In this document: in pieces, positions 1 through 6,678 of the stretch
How positions within the stretch are numbered: the stretch's first letter is position 1
Layout: each line of letters begins with the position of its first letter
Source of the DNA: Caldilineaceae bacterium
GTDB lineage: Bacteria > Chloroflexota > Anaerolineae > Caldilineales > Caldilineaceae
Length of the DNA stretch: 9,046 nt
Direction: 5' to 3'
Assembly (NCBI GenBank): GCA_015494005.1
Contig: WGCB01000215.1
Coordinates: 1 to 9,046 of the forward strand
Translations under genes and position numbers: made by a program
The notes under the pieces: generated by a model
What the model was told of the DNA's origin: nothing
The model's input: the letters and a program-made list of their open reading frames with translations, nothing else
Database searches by the model: none

Positions 1-162
1 CACCTTACCTTTGTTGTCACCTACGACCACCACGGCCCGGAAGGCAAAACGACGCCCACCCTTCACCACCTTGGCGGTGCGGGCGATGTGGATTACTCGC
101 TCGTCCAGCTCGTCGCGCTCTTCCTGGTCCCTGCGTCGGTCGCGTCTGTCTCTGCGTGCCAT
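1..162 (-). CDS. rpsE: 30S ribosomal protein S5, N-terminal 54 residues (cut by window edge)
   Basis: This is the start of S5, a 30S protein near the decoding centre that affects translational fidelity and lines the mRNA entry site. The visible part begins with a charged Arg/Asp-rich tail ([18 protein letters not shown]), then the conserved stretch [19 protein letters not shown] and [15 protein letters not shown], which matches the double-stranded-RNA-binding-like N-terminal domain of the family. The VKGG loop is where E. coli spectinomycin-resistance changes cluster, and it looks ordinary here. The ATG is preceded by AAGGAG at good spacing, and the gene lies 24 nt after the rplR stop, the usual spc-operon order. 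The rest of the gene lies beyond the left edge. Identity is certain; the acidic and basic N-terminal tail is more variable than the core. Confidence 0.96.
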   Translation of the reverse strand, partial: MARRDRRDRRRDQEERDELDERVIHIARTAKVVKGGRRFAFRAVVVVGDNKGKV

Positions 163-186
163 CTCGTTCTCCTTTTGCCTTCCTGT

Positions 187-552
187 CTAGAAAACCAGGC
201 CAGCTTCACGGCTGGCCTCGGCCAGGGCCCGCACTCGCCCGTGGTAGACGTAGCCACCTCGGTCGAACACCACCGCCTGGATGCCTTTCTCCCGGGCCCG
301 CTCCGCCAGGACCTTGCCCACCACCTTGGCCTGCTCCAGTTTCGGCAGACCCGCGGCCTGCTCCCGCACCTGGGGATCCAGGGTGGAGGCCGCTACCAGG
401 GTGACGCCCGCCTCGTCGTCGATGATCTGGGCGTAGATGTTGGAGAGGCTGCGGAAGACGTTCAACCGGGGCCGGTCGGCGGTGCCGAAGACCTTCTTGC
501 GAACCCGGATGTGGCGGCGTTTGCGCGCCTGGGATCGTGTCACTTTCGCCAT
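187..552 (-). CDS. rplR: 50S ribosomal protein L18
   Basis: L18 (121 aa) binds 5S rRNA and, with L5, attaches it to the central protuberance of the 50S subunit. The sequence has the family pattern: a basic N-terminal tail (residues 1-20, many Arg/Lys), then the core [20 protein letters not shown], and a C-terminal block with [19 protein letters not shown], the best-conserved part of L18. Length is normal for bacteria. The ATG follows GGAG about 10 nt upstream, and the gap from the rplF stop is only 14 nt, so the two genes are almost certainly translated from one mRNA. Nothing about it is unusual. Confidence 0.98.
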   Translation of the reverse strand: MAKVTRSQARKRRHIRVRKKVFGTADRPRLNVFRSLSNIYAQIIDDEAGVTLVAASTLDPQVREQAAGLPKLEQAKVVGKVLAERAREKGIQAVVFDRGGYVYHGRVRALAEASREAGLVF

Positions 553-566
553 GGTTGCCTCACTCC

Positions 567-1112
567 TTATTTCTTACCGGCTTTGCCGGCCTTCATGCGG
601 ACGTATTCACCCTCGTAGCGGATGCCCTTGCCCTTGTAGGGTTCTGGCGGTCGCTCCTTGCGGATCACCGCGGCCATCTGGCCCACCGCGGCCTTGTCGA
701 TCCCCCGCACGATGAGCGTGCGCCCATCCCGGGAGACCTCGAAGGAGATGCCGGGTGGGGCCTCGAATTCCACCGGGTGGCTCTTGCCCACCTGGAGCAC
801 CAGCTTATCCCCTTGCAGCATGGCTCGGTAGCCCACCCCCACAATCTGGAGGGTCTTGCTGAAGCCCTGGGTCACACCGATGACCATGTTGTTGAGCAGG
901 GCTCGGGTCAGGCCGTGCAGGGCGCGATGATGGCGCTGGTCCGTGGGGCGCTTGACGATGAGCTGGCCGTCCTCCTGGACAATGGTCATGGCCGGGCTGA
1001 ACTGTTGGGTCAGCTCGCCCTTGGGCCCCTTCACCTTTACCACATTTCCTTTGCCGATCTCCACCGTCACCTTATCCGGAACGGGAATCGGTAGTCGTCC
1101 AATCCGTGACAT
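567..1112 (-). CDS. rplF: 50S ribosomal protein L6
   Basis: L6 (181 aa) binds 23S rRNA domain VI near the sarcin-ricin loop and the factor-binding site of the 50S subunit. It shows the two tandem L6 folds: the first opens with [15 protein letters not shown] and contains VKGPKGEL, the second starts near [15 protein letters not shown] and ends with the signature [18 protein letters not shown] followed by a lysine-rich tail. Start is the ATG with GGGAGG seven to eight nt upstream; the rpsH stop is 16 nt before it. Length is typical (about 177-185 aa). It sits between rpsH and rplR as in the standard spc operon. Confidence 0.98.
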   Translation of the reverse strand: MSRIGRLPIPVPDKVTVEIGKGNVVKVKGPKGELTQQFSPAMTIVQEDGQLIVKRPTDQRHHRALHGLTRALLNNMVIGVTQGFSKTLQIVGVGYRAMLQGDKLVLQVGKSHPVEFEAPPGISFEVSRDGRTLIVRGIDKAAVGQMAAVIRKERPPEPYKGKGIRYEGEYVRMKAGKAGKK

Positions 1113-1128
1113 AGGTTCGCCTCCCGGG

Positions 1129-1524
1129 TTACCAAACGTTGCACAGAATTTCGCCGCCCACCTTCTCTCGGCGGGCCTGGCGACCGGTCATCACGCCTTT
1201 GGGCGTGGAGACGATGTTGATCCCCATGCCACTCCGCACCCAGGGGATCTCCCGGTAGCCGGTGTAGATCCGACGGCCCGGCTTGCTCACCCGTTCCAGT
1301 CCGGTGATCACTGGGTCGCCCTTGCCTGTGTACTTCAGCTGCAGGATCAGGTTGGGCTGGGGCTTCTCGTCGGTCACGGTGTAGCCGCCGATGAAGCCCT
1401 CCTCCGCCAGGATCCGGGCGATCTCCACTTTCAGTTTGGAACTGGGGATCACCACCCGGGGGCGCCGGATCATGCTGGCGTTGCGGATCCGGGTCAGCAT
1501 GTCTGCGATAGGATCGCTTAGCAT
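1129..1524 (-). CDS. rpsH: 30S ribosomal protein S8
   Basis: S8 (131 aa) is a primary 16S rRNA-binding protein that recognises helix 21 in the central domain; in E. coli free S8 also represses the spc operon by binding its mRNA. The N-terminal [16 protein letters not shown] and the C-terminal [18 protein letters not shown] and GGEILCNVW are family signatures. The commoner form of the first C-terminal motif is STSKGVMTDREA, so a Pro replaces the second Ser. The ATG is preceded by AAAGGAG with good spacing; the AAAG/CTTT bases flanking this site could form a very small hairpin. The gene is unusual in being separated from rpsN by 202 nt, so rpsH, rplF, rplR and rpsE might have some expression of their own. 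Confidence 0.97.
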   Translation of the reverse strand: MLSDPIADMLTRIRNASMIRRPRVVIPSSKLKVEIARILAEEGFIGGYTVTDEKPQPNLILQLKYTGKGDPVITGLERVSKPGRRIYTGYREIPWVRSGMGINIVSTPKGVMTGRQARREKVGGEILCNVW

Positions 1525-1594
1525 ACAAAAGCTCCTTTACTCTTGCAACCCCTCACCCGCCAGGCAATCGAGGCGAGCGAATGGCTGTAGTTAG

Positions 1595-1629
1595 TAACGG
1601 AAAAAGTGCAGTTTCTCTGTTTTCCGTCA
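1595..1629 (-). promoter_or_regulatory. AT-rich inverted repeat upstream of rpsH
   Basis: In the mRNA direction TGACGGAAAA (1629-1620) pairs with TTTTCCGTTA (1604-1595), a ten-base stem with one G-U pair. Inside it CAG and CTG can pair around an AGAAA loop, leaving CACT as a bulge. The U run lies within the stem rather than after it, so this is not a normal intrinsic terminator. It could be an operator, a leader hairpin or chance. Confidence 0.4.
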
Positions 1630-1660
1630 AACGCGTAGAACGAGTGCTCTCGCCGCCGGA

Positions 1661-1680
1661 GGGCCTGGGAACCGGCCCAG
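1661..1680 (-). promoter_or_regulatory. Small GC-rich hairpin with two competing pairings
   Basis: The mRNA reads CTGGGCCGGTTCCCAGGCCC. CTGGG can pair with CCCAG around CCGGTT, or GGGCC can pair with GGCCC, but not both at once. Such short GC stems arise easily by chance in GC-rich DNA; it is listed because it sits next to another stem in the long rpsN-rpsH spacer. Confidence 0.3.
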
Positions 1681-1681
1681 C

Positions 1682-1724
1682 CCGGCTGCTTCAGGAGGAC
1701 ATCTGCCTCCAGGACGCCAGCCGG
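1682..1724 (-). promoter_or_regulatory. Nested hairpin directly after the rpsN stop codon
   Basis: An outer perfect seven-base stem (CCGGCTG at 1724-1718 with CAGCCGG at 1688-1682, read in the mRNA direction) encloses an inner perfect five-base stem (GGAGG at 1710-1706 with CCTCC at 1698-1694, loop CAGATGT). It begins two nt after the rpsN stop codon. No U tract follows, so simple termination is unlikely. It may be a processing site, a barrier protecting the upstream mRNA, or a protein-binding element. Confidence 0.4.
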
Positions 1725-1726
1725 CG

Positions 1727-1909
1727 CTACCAGCTGGACTTCACCACGCCGGGGATGTGCCCCTGCAGGGCCTCCTTGCGGAAGCAGATGCGGCAGAGGC
1801 CGAACCGGCGAATGTAGGCCCGGGGACGGCCGCACATGGAGCAGCGATTGCGCACCTGCACCTTGTACTTGCGCTTCTTCTCCCGGGCGATCATGCTTTT
1901 CTTGGCCAC
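1727..1909 (-). CDS. rpsN: 30S ribosomal protein S14, zinc-binding type
   Basis: S14 (60 aa) sits in the 30S head and helps assemble the 3' major domain. This is the short type Z form: CSMC (Cys23, Cys26) and CRIC (Cys39, Cys42) make a zinc ribbon, followed by the conserved [14 protein letters not shown] end. Zinc-independent S14 proteins are longer and lack these cysteines. The start is a GTG: translation from it gives (M)[16 protein letters not shown], the normal family N-terminus, and AGAGGG lies six nt upstream. A TTG 15 nt further upstream is in frame but would place that binding site inside the gene. The gene lies 60 nt after rplE and before an unusually long spacer. Confidence 0.97.
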   Translation of the reverse strand: MAKKSMIAREKKRKYKVQVRNRCSMCGRPRAYIRRFGLCRICFRKEALQGHIPGVVKSSW

Positions 1910-1915
1910 GTCAAT

Positions 1916-1921
1916 CCCTCT
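1916..1921 (-). promoter_or_regulatory. Ribosome binding site fixing the GTG start of rpsN
   Basis: AGAGGG in the mRNA direction, six nt before the GTG at 1909. It supports GTG over the in-frame TTG at 1924, which has this motif downstream of it. Confidence 0.65.
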
Positions 1922-1969
1922 CAAACTCTAGTGAACGCTTCGGAACAGTTGCCTTGTCCTGGGGCTGGA

Positions 1970-2539
1970 TCAGCGCCGCTTGAAGGGCATGCCCAGCATG
2001 CTCAGCAGGCGCCGGGCCTCCTCGTCCGTCTTGGCGGTGGTGACGATGGTCACCTCCATGCCCCGGACCTTGTCGATCTCGTCGTAGTCGATCTCCGGGA
2101 AGACCAGCTGCTCCCGCAGGCCCAGGCTGTAGTTGCCCCGGCCGTCGAAGGAGTCCGGGGAGATGCCCCGGAAGTCCCGCTGGCGGGGCAGGGCCACGCC
2201 GATGAGCCGATCCAGGAAATCCCACATGCGCCGCTGACGCAGGGTCACCTTCACGCCGATGGGCATGCCTTCCCGCAGCTTGAAGGTGGCGATGGAGCGG
2301 CGGGCCCGGGTGACCACAGGCCGCTGCCCGGTGATGATGGAGACATCCCGCACGGCCGCGTCGATGGCCTTGCTGTTCTGCAGGGCTTCTCCCAGGCCGA
2401 TGTTCACCACGATCTTCTGGATGCGGGGCACTTCCATCACGCTGCGGTAGCCGAACTCCTCCATCAGGGCCGGCACCACTTCCTTCTCGTACCGTTCTTT
2501 CAGGCGTGGCTTGGGTGCTTCCTTGCCGTTCTCGCTCAT
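1970..2539 (-). CDS. rplE: 50S ribosomal protein L5
   Basis: L5 (189 aa) binds 5S rRNA in the central protuberance and contacts the P-site tRNA and the 30S head through an inter-subunit bridge. Family signatures are [20 protein letters not shown] at the start, [36 protein letters not shown] and [11 protein letters not shown] in the middle, and [20 protein letters not shown] plus [11 protein letters not shown] at the end. Length is slightly above the usual 179-180 aa because of about ten extra N-terminal residues ([10 protein letters not shown]). The ATG has AAGGAG seven nt upstream, so this start is well supported. The 111 nt before it contain a clear hairpin. Confidence 0.98.
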   Translation of the reverse strand: MSENGKEAPKPRLKERYEKEVVPALMEEFGYRSVMEVPRIQKIVVNIGLGEALQNSKAIDAAVRDVSIITGQRPVVTRARRSIATFKLREGMPIGVKVTLRQRRMWDFLDRLIGVALPRQRDFRGISPDSFDGRGNYSLGLREQLVFPEIDYDEIDKVRGMEVTIVTTAKTDEEARRLLSMLGMPFKRR

Positions 2540-2650
2540 CTCTCAACTCCTTGCCCGCAGGCATCGACGAGTCCGATGCCCGTTCAGGCGTACCATGCTG
2601 AATGTCTCGATTTCCAAATGCGGCCCCTGGAACAGCGCCGGCCCTGCTGA
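2540..2650 (-). other. 111-nt spacer between rplX and rplE
   Basis: Non-coding gap holding the rplE ribosome binding site and the hairpin at 2560-2580. I see no convincing -35/-10 pair and no short reading frame with a good start. The gap is longer than most in this operon. In E. coli the S8 repressor site lies at this same boundary between L24 and L5. Confidence 0.55.
2560..2580 (-). promoter_or_regulatory. Hairpin just upstream of the rplE start
   Basis: In the mRNA direction GGCATCG (2580-2574) pairs perfectly with CGATGCC (2566-2560) around the seven-base loop GACTCGT. The stem ends about 12 nt before the AAGGAG of rplE, close enough to affect ribosome access. Its place corresponds to the S8 operator of the E. 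coli spc mRNA, but I do not see the S8 helix 21 consensus with confidence. Confidence 0.45.
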
Positions 2651-3010
2651 TCAGCCCTGGGTGGGCTTGGGCAGGGGCTCCCCTGTCCGGCGATCGATGC
2701 GGACCTTCTCGCCGCCTTCAAAGCGGTAGCCGGCCCGGGTGGGCTTGTCGTCCGTCCCCACCAGCATCACGTTGCTGATGTGGATGGGGGCTTCCTTTTC
2801 AATGCGGCCGGTCTGAGTCTGGATCCGGCCAGTGGGGCGCTGGTGCTTGATGACAATGTTGGCGCCGGCCACGATCACGTAGACCCGGTTGGGATCGTAG
2901 CTGCCGTCCTTGCGCTTCTTGCGGATCACCCGCAGGACCTGGCCCCGATGGCCCTTGTCGTTGCCGGCGATCACTTCCACCATGTCACCCTTGGTGATCT
3001 TGAGCTTCAT
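2651..3010 (-). CDS. rplX: 50S ribosomal protein L24
   Basis: L24 (119 aa) is an assembly initiator that binds the 5' region of 23S rRNA near the exit tunnel. A KOW motif is visible at residues 6-30 ([20 protein letters not shown]), followed by [13 protein letters not shown] and the signature [15 protein letters not shown], then [15 protein letters not shown]. Start choice: an in-frame GTG lies nine nt upstream, but AAAGGAG touches it directly, whereas the same motif is eight nt before the ATG used here. The protein is longer than the usual 100-105 aa, from a charged insertion around residues 31-41 ([11 protein letters not shown]) between two strands and a Pro-rich C-terminal tail. Order rplN-rplX-rplE is standard. 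Confidence 0.97.
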   Translation of the reverse strand: MKLKITKGDMVEVIAGNDKGHRGQVLRVIRKKRKDGSYDPNRVYVIVAGANIVIKHQRPTGRIQTQTGRIEKEAPIHISNVMLVGTDDKPTRAGYRFEGGEKVRIDRRTGEPLPKPTQG

Positions 3011-3018
3011 CTTCGACA

Positions 3019-3025
3019 CTCCTTT
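3019..3025 (-). promoter_or_regulatory. Ribosome binding site fixing the ATG start of rplX
   Basis: AAAGGAG in the mRNA direction, eight nt before the ATG at 3010. It overlaps the first base of the alternative GTG at 3019, so it cannot serve that codon. Confidence 0.75.
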
Positions 3026-3088
3026 GCAGACCGGGCTCCCGGGCGGGACAGAGCGCAGCGCACGTCTCGACCGTTCCCCGGCCCTGGT

Positions 3089-3457
3089 TTACAGGACTTC
3101 CGGCGCCAGGGAAACGATCTTCATGAAACCGCTCTCCCGCAGCTCTCGGGCCACGGGCCCAAAGATACGGGTGCCCCGAGGGTTGCGGTTGTCATCGATG
3201 ATGACCGCGGCGTTCTCGTCGAAACGGATGTAGCTGCCGTCCGGGCGGCGGATAGGCCGCTTGGTGCGCACGATCACAGCCCGGACCACATCGCCCTTCT
3301 TCACCGTGCCCGTGGGGCTGGCGGATTTCACCGTGGCGACGATGATGTCCCCCACGCCACCGTAGCGACGGGTGCTGCCGCCCTTCACCCGGATGGTCAA
3401 CAGCTCTTTGGCTCCGGTGTTATCGGCTACTTTCAGCCGGCTCTCTTGCTGAATCAT
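3089..3457 (-). CDS. rplN: 50S ribosomal protein L14
   Basis: L14 (122 aa, exactly the family length) is a beta-barrel protein at the subunit interface; it contacts 16S rRNA in an inter-subunit bridge, and in other bacteria it is the target of the silencing factor RsfS. Signatures include [19 protein letters not shown] at the start, [41 protein letters not shown] and [14 protein letters not shown]. The ATG has AAGGAG upstream at good spacing. It follows rpsQ after 58 nt and precedes rplX. There is nothing unusual in the sequence. Confidence 0.98.
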   Translation of the reverse strand: MIQQESRLKVADNTGAKELLTIRVKGGSTRRYGGVGDIIVATVKSASPTGTVKKGDVVRAVIVRTKRPIRRPDGSYIRFDENAAVIIDDNRNPRGTRIFGPVARELRESGFMKIVSLAPEVL

Positions 3458-3515
3458 AATTTCTACTCCTTGCTAGAACAGGCGTCCGCCCATTCCAGGC
3501 TTGACAACCCTGGGC

Positions 3516-3773
3516 TCAAGCCGTCTCGGCCCGCTGCAGGATGGCCTCCACGAAGAAGGTCTTGTCCTTGCTGATGGGCCGGCACTCCCGGATCTGAACG
3601 ATGTCCCCGACCCGGGCCTCGTTGTTCTCGTCGTGGGCCTTGTATTTCTTGTGCTTCTTGATCACCTTGCCGTAGAGGGGGTGCCGGGTGACCCGTTCCA
3701 CCGTGACCACCACGGTCTTGTCCATCTTGTCGCTGGTCACCACACCCACCAGTTTTCGTCTTCGCTCCCGCAT
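3516..3773 (-). CDS. rpsQ: 30S ribosomal protein S17
   Basis: S17 (85 aa) is an early-binding 30S protein with an OB fold that stabilises the 5' and central domains of 16S rRNA. The sequence shows [20 protein letters not shown] at the start, then [38 protein letters not shown], which are the standard family blocks. The ATG at 3773 has AAAGGGG upstream, somewhat further away than usual (about 10 nt). The rpmC stop is 15 nt before it. This is the last gene of the classical S10 operon, and no terminator is visible after it, so transcription probably continues into rplN. Confidence 0.98.
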   Translation of the reverse strand: MRERRRKLVGVVTSDKMDKTVVVTVERVTRHPLYGKVIKKHKKYKAHDENNEARVGDIVQIRECRPISKDKTFFVEAILQRAETA

Positions 3774-3788
3774 GGCTCTATTTCCCCT

Positions 3789-3989
3789 TTATTCTGCAGC
3801 CGCCAGCTGTCGTTCCCGCAAAATGGTCTTGATGCGGGCGATGTCCCGGCGCACCTGTTGCACTCGCGCGGTGTTGGTCAGCTGGCCGGCCACCTTCTGG
3901 AAGCGCAGGTTGAAGAGTTCCTGGTATGCGTCATCCAATTTGCTGGCAAGCTCTGCATTGGTCAACGCCCGCAGCTCTCTTGCTTTCAT
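3789..3989 (-). CDS. rpmC: 50S ribosomal protein L29
   Basis: L29 (66 aa) is a small helical protein at the tunnel exit next to L23, part of the docking area for nascent-chain factors. It has the family pattern MKARELRALTNAELASKLDD, ELFNLRFQKVAGQLTNTARV and RRDIARIKTILRER: two long helices joined by a turn. An in-frame GTG six nt upstream would add two residues, but GGAGG lies seven nt before this ATG and overlaps that GTG, and families usually start MKA or MKx, so the ATG is preferred. The ribosome binding site abuts the rplP stop codon, which suggests coupled translation of L16 and L29. Confidence 0.96.
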   Translation of the reverse strand: MKARELRALTNAELASKLDDAYQELFNLRFQKVAGQLTNTARVQQVRRDIARIKTILRERQLAAAE

Positions 3990-4001
3990 GCTCACTCCTC
4001 C

Positions 4002-4415
4002 TTACGCCTCGTCCCGCTTGACGAACTGGGTGCCCATGGGCAGCTTGGCCGCGGCCAGGCGGAAAGCCTCCCGGGCCTGGTCCTCTCGCACACCGGCGAT
4101 CTCGAACAGGACGCGACCGGGCTTGACCACAGCCACCCAGTGATCCACATTGCCCTTGCCCGAGCCCATGCGGGTCTCGGCCGCCCGCTTGGTCACGGGC
4201 TTGTCCGGGAAGATGCGGATCCACAGCTTGCCACCGCGGCGCACGTGACGGACGATGGCCCGTCGGGCCGCCTCGATCTGGCGGCTGGTGACCCAATGGG
4301 GCTCGGTGGCTTGCAGGCCGAAGGTGCCAAAGGAGACCCGGTTGCCTCGAGAAGCCAGGCCCTTCATGCGTCCCCGGTGCTGCTTACGAAACTTGACTCG
4401 TTTTGGCATTAACAT
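4002..4415 (-). CDS. rplP: 50S ribosomal protein L16
   Basis: L16 (137 aa) binds near the A-site tRNA elbow and organises the 50S functional centre. It starts [19 protein letters not shown], the normal family N-terminus, which favours the first of two close ATG codons. GGAG lies eight nt upstream. Later blocks are [55 protein letters not shown] and [19 protein letters not shown]. Arg82 in TRMGSGKG aligns with the E. coli L16 arginine that is hydroxylated by an oxygenase; whether it is modified here is unknown. The gene follows rpsC after 32 nt. Confidence 0.98.
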   Translation of the reverse strand: MLMPKRVKFRKQHRGRMKGLASRGNRVSFGTFGLQATEPHWVTSRQIEAARRAIVRHVRRGGKLWIRIFPDKPVTKRAAETRMGSGKGNVDHWVAVVKPGRVLFEIAGVREDQAREAFRLAAAKLPMGTQFVKRDEA

Positions 4416-4447
4416 GGTTCACTCTCCGTTCCCTGGGCGCCGCTGGG

Positions 4448-5119
4448 CTACTGCTCGGCCTTCTCCGTGTACCGGCTGTGGTACTCCTCGCCGGGCAGCA
4501 CTTCCCCGTGGTAGACCCATACCTTGACGCCGATGATGCCGTAGGTGGTCCGGGCCTCCGCGGTGCCGTAGTCGATGTCCGCCCGCAGGGTGTGCCGGGG
4601 CACGCGGCCGTCTCGGATGCTGTCCACCCGGCCCATCTCGGCGCCGCCCAGCCGTCCACCCACCGTGATCATGATGCCCTGGGCCCCCATGCGCATGGCC
4701 CGCTGGGCCGCCTGCTTCATGGCTCGTTTCCAGCTGATGCGCCGCTCGATCTGCTCGGCCACGCTCTCCGCCACCAGCTGGGCGTTGGTTTCCGGCCGAT
4801 CGATCTCCTTGACGTCCACCTTGACCTTCTTCTTGGTCAGCTCCTGGAGCTTGGCCCGCAGGGCGTTGACGGTGGTGCCTTTGCGGCCGATGATGATGCC
4901 GGGCCGAGCCGTGTTGATGATCACGTGGATCTGGTTCGGCTGGCGCTCGATCTCGATGTGGCTGATGCCCGCCTTGGGCAGCCGTTTGCGGATCAGCTCA
5001 CGAACGGCCCGATCCTCCTGCAGCCGCTCCACGTACTCCCGGCCAGTGGCGAACCAGCGGCTCTTGTGTTCCTTGACGATTCCCAGGCGAAAGCCATAGG
5101 GATGAACTTTGCGACCCAA
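4448..5119 (-). CDS. rpsC: 30S ribosomal protein S3, TTG start
   Basis: S3 (223 aa) lies at the mRNA entry site of the 30S subunit. The N-terminal block is (M)[13 protein letters not shown], a KH domain follows with [10 protein letters not shown] (GRKG loop, residues 78-81), and the C-terminal half has [34 protein letters not shown] and [14 protein letters not shown]. The basic residues Lys131, Arg132 and Lys135 lie where E. coli S3 has residues linked to mRNA unwinding. The start is a TTG: it gives the exact family N-terminus and AAGGAGG lies five nt upstream. The frame stays open much further upstream, through rplV, but that part is out of frame with L22 and is not S3. The rplV stop is 17 nt before. 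Confidence 0.97.
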   Translation of the reverse strand: MGRKVHPYGFRLGIVKEHKSRWFATGREYVERLQEDRAVRELIRKRLPKAGISHIEIERQPNQIHVIINTARPGIIIGRKGTTVNALRAKLQELTKKKVKVDVKEIDRPETNAQLVAESVAEQIERRISWKRAMKQAAQRAMRMGAQGIMITVGGRLGGAEMGRVDSIRDGRVPRHTLRADIDYGTAEARTTYGIIGVKVWVYHGEVLPGEEYHSRYTEKAEQ

Positions 5120-5124
5120 CAGTC

Positions 5125-5131
5125 CCTCCTT
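5125..5131 (-). promoter_or_regulatory. Strong ribosome binding site before the TTG start of rpsC
   Basis: AAGGAGG in the mRNA direction, five nt before the TTG at 5119. It decides the start, since no ATG or GTG in frame gives a family-like N-terminus. Confidence 0.8.
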
Positions 5132-5136
5132 TTTGT

Positions 5137-5475
5137 TTAGTCCGTGCGCTCGTCGAGCACCACGGTGATGTGGGACGAGCGCCGGATCCAAGGCTTGAAA
5201 CGCCCTCGAGCGCCGAAACGCCGCCATCGCCGCCGGGGTGCATCGTCGGCCACGATCTTGCTGATGTACATGTCTTCCGCCTCCAGGCCGAAGTTCTCCG
5301 TGGCGTTGGCCAGGGCGCTCTTGATGGTTTTGGCCACCACCTTGGCTGCAGCCTGAGGCATGTATTCCAAAATGGCCAGGGCTTCTTCTGCCTGCCGGCC
5401 GCGCACTTCGTTGATCACCAGCCGGGCTTTCTGGGGACTGATGCCCGTGTATTTGGTGACAGCTCGAACTTCCAT
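5137..5475 (-). CDS. rplV: 50S ribosomal protein L22
   Basis: L22 (112 aa) binds several 23S rRNA domains and sends a long beta-hairpin into the peptide exit tunnel, near the macrolide site. The N-terminal [20 protein letters not shown] and the middle segment [20 protein letters not shown] are typical. The hairpin (about residues 78-101) reads [20 protein letters not shown], with Trp and Phe residues and no GPxLKR motif, then SSHITVVL. Start: the ATG has GAGGAG seven nt upstream; an in-frame GTG at 5502 would add nine residues encoding that same binding site, so it is rejected. The gene lies 36 nt after rpsS and 17 nt before rpsC. Confidence 0.96.
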   Translation of the reverse strand: MEVRAVTKYTGISPQKARLVINEVRGRQAEEALAILEYMPQAAAKVVAKTIKSALANATENFGLEAEDMYISKIVADDAPRRRWRRFGARGRFKPWIRRSSHITVVLDERTD

Positions 5476-5511
5476 CGTTCCACTCCTCGCTCTGATCTCC
5501 ACTCACCCAAC

Positions 5512-5799
5512 TCAGCGCCGGCGGGCCCGGGAGCCCTTCTCCGACTTGATGTGCCCCCGGAAGTAGCGGGTCGGCGCGAACTCGCCCAGCTTGTGCCCCA
5601 CCATGTTCTCGGTGATGTAGATGGGCACGTGCCGTCGACCGTCGTGGATGGCGATGGTGTGCCCCACGAACTGGGGGAAGATGGTGGACGCCCGGGACCA
5701 GGTCTTGATCACCTTGCGCTCACCGGTGCGATTCATCTCCTCGATCTTCTTGAGGAGTTTCGGGTTGACGTAGGGCCCTTTTTTCAGTGAACGGGACAT
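5512..5799 (-). CDS. rpsS: 30S ribosomal protein S19
   Basis: S19 (95 aa) sits in the 30S head, pairs with S13 and contacts the A-site tRNA and the central protuberance of the 50S subunit. The signatures [60 protein letters not shown] and [12 protein letters not shown] are all present, and length is normal. The ribosome binding site GGAGG overlaps the end of rplB, whose stop codon lies six nt before this ATG, so L2 and S19 are probably translationally coupled. Confidence 0.98.
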   Translation of the reverse strand: MSRSLKKGPYVNPKLLKKIEEMNRTGERKVIKTWSRASTIFPQFVGHTIAIHDGRRHVPIYITENMVGHKLGEFAPTRYFRGHIKSEKGSRARRR

Positions 5800-5805
5800 G
5801 CTCTG

Positions 5806-6645
5806 TTACCTCCGTTTCCGTGCATGGCGCCGGCGTACAATCTCTTTGTCGGTCCGCTTGTTGCGGCGGGTCCGCTTGCCCAGGGCCGGCTTGCCCCAGG
5901 GCGTCTTCGGGCCGGGCATGCCGATGGGTGACCGCCCCTCACCACCACCGTGGGGATGGGAAGCCGGGTCCATGGCCACGCCCCGCACCGACGGGCGGAA
6001 GCCGAGCCAGCGCCGGCGGCCAGCCTTGCCCAGGGTGATGTTGGCGTGATCCGGGTTGGAGACCTGGCCGATGGTGGCCATGCAGTCCATCTGGATGTAG
6101 CGCACCTCGCCGCTGGGCAGACGCACCTGGGCCCGATCCCCCTCCTTGGCCATCAGCTGAGCCGCCACCCCAGCGCTGCGGGCCAGCTGGCCGCCCCGCC
6201 CAGGGTAGAGCTCGATGTTGTGGATCATGGTGCCCAAGGGGATGTTGCGGATGGGCATGGCGTTCCCGGGTCGGATCTCCGCGCCGGGGCCGGACATGAG
6301 CATGTCGCCCACCTTGATGCCCAAGGGGGCGATGATGTAGCGCTTCTCCCCATCCACGTAGGAGAGCAGGGCGATGCGAGCGCTTCGGTTGGGGTCGTAC
6401 TCGATGCTGGCCACCCGGGCCGGCACACCCCACTTATCCCGCTTGAAATCGATGATGCGGTAGCGGCGCTTGTGGCCACCGCCCCGATGGCGCACCGTGA
6501 TCCGCCCCTGGTTGTTGCGACCGCCTTTCTTGCGCAGGGGGGCAAGCAGCGAGCGCTCCGGCTTGCTCCGGGTGATCTCCTCGAAGGTGGAGACGCTCAT
6601 GCCCCGCCGCCCAGGTGATGTGGGACGATAGATTTTCACAGCCAT
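5806..6645 (-). CDS. rplB: 50S ribosomal protein L2
   Basis: L2 (279 aa) is a large primary 23S rRNA-binding protein required for subunit association and peptidyl transferase activity. Blocks in order: [20 protein letters not shown], an RNA-binding region with [20 protein letters not shown] (residues 52-71), [18 protein letters not shown], and the C-terminal signature [18 protein letters not shown] with His230, which matches the essential histidine (His229) of E. coli L2. The basic tail ([17 protein letters not shown]) is normal. AAGGAG precedes the ATG. It lies between rplW and rpsS, with six nt to the next start. Confidence 0.98.
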   Translation of the reverse strand: MAVKIYRPTSPGRRGMSVSTFEEITRSKPERSLLAPLRKKGGRNNQGRITVRHRGGGHKRRYRIIDFKRDKWGVPARVASIEYDPNRSARIALLSYVDGEKRYIIAPLGIKVGDMLMSGPGAEIRPGNAMPIRNIPLGTMIHNIELYPGRGGQLARSAGVAAQLMAKEGDRAQVRLPSGEVRYIQMDCMATIGQVSNPDHANITLGKAGRRRWLGFRPSVRGVAMDPASHPHGGGEGRSPIGMPGPKTPWGKPALGKRTRRNKRTDKEIVRRRHARKRR

Positions 6646-6678
6646 GTGTCAGCTCCTTCCCAAAGCCAGGCTAGGGAT

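Larger units (their letters stand above)
1525..1726 (-). other. 202-nt non-coding spacer between rpsN and rpsH
   Basis: No credible gene occupies this gap, the longest in the window. In the mRNA direction it begins with GC-rich inverted repeats just after the S14 stop, passes an AT-rich stretch (about 1585-1630) that stands out from its surroundings, and ends with the rpsH ribosome binding site. The open frames crossing it on either strand run into rpsN out of frame and resemble no family. In most spc operons this gap is far shorter, so the insertion may hold an RNA control element or a second promoter. Neither is proven. Confidence 0.6.

Noticed and set aside
1661..1724. Intrinsic terminator after rpsN
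   Set aside because: The stems are not followed by a run of U in the transcribed direction, and essential genes continue downstream.
1581..1817. Plus-strand frame of 78 codons starting in the rpsN-rpsH spacer
   Set aside because: It has an ATG with GAGG upstream, but runs into the antisense of rpsN and resembles no known protein; a lone opposite-strand gene inside this operon is unlikely.
1518..1835. Minus-strand frame of about 105 codons across the rpsN-rpsH spacer
   Set aside because: It begins inside rpsN in another frame, overlaps the rpsH start, has no binding site and shows no family pattern.
1757..2650. Plus-strand open frame of about 300 codons antisense to rpsN and rplE
   Set aside because: Antisense shadow with biased composition and no recognisable domain.
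3495..3513. Five-base inverted repeat (CCAGG/CCTGG) between rpsQ and rplN
   Set aside because: Short stem with a nine-base loop in GC-rich DNA; too weak to separate from chance.
3501..4412. Plus-strand open frame of about 300 codons antisense to rpsQ, rpmC and rplP
   Set aside because: Antisense shadow of three conserved genes; no plausible ribosome binding site or recognisable domain.
4448..5506. S3 as a 352-residue protein with a long N-terminal extension
   Set aside because: The extra residues are rplV read in the wrong frame. The TTG at 5119 has a strong binding site and gives the exact S3 N-terminus.
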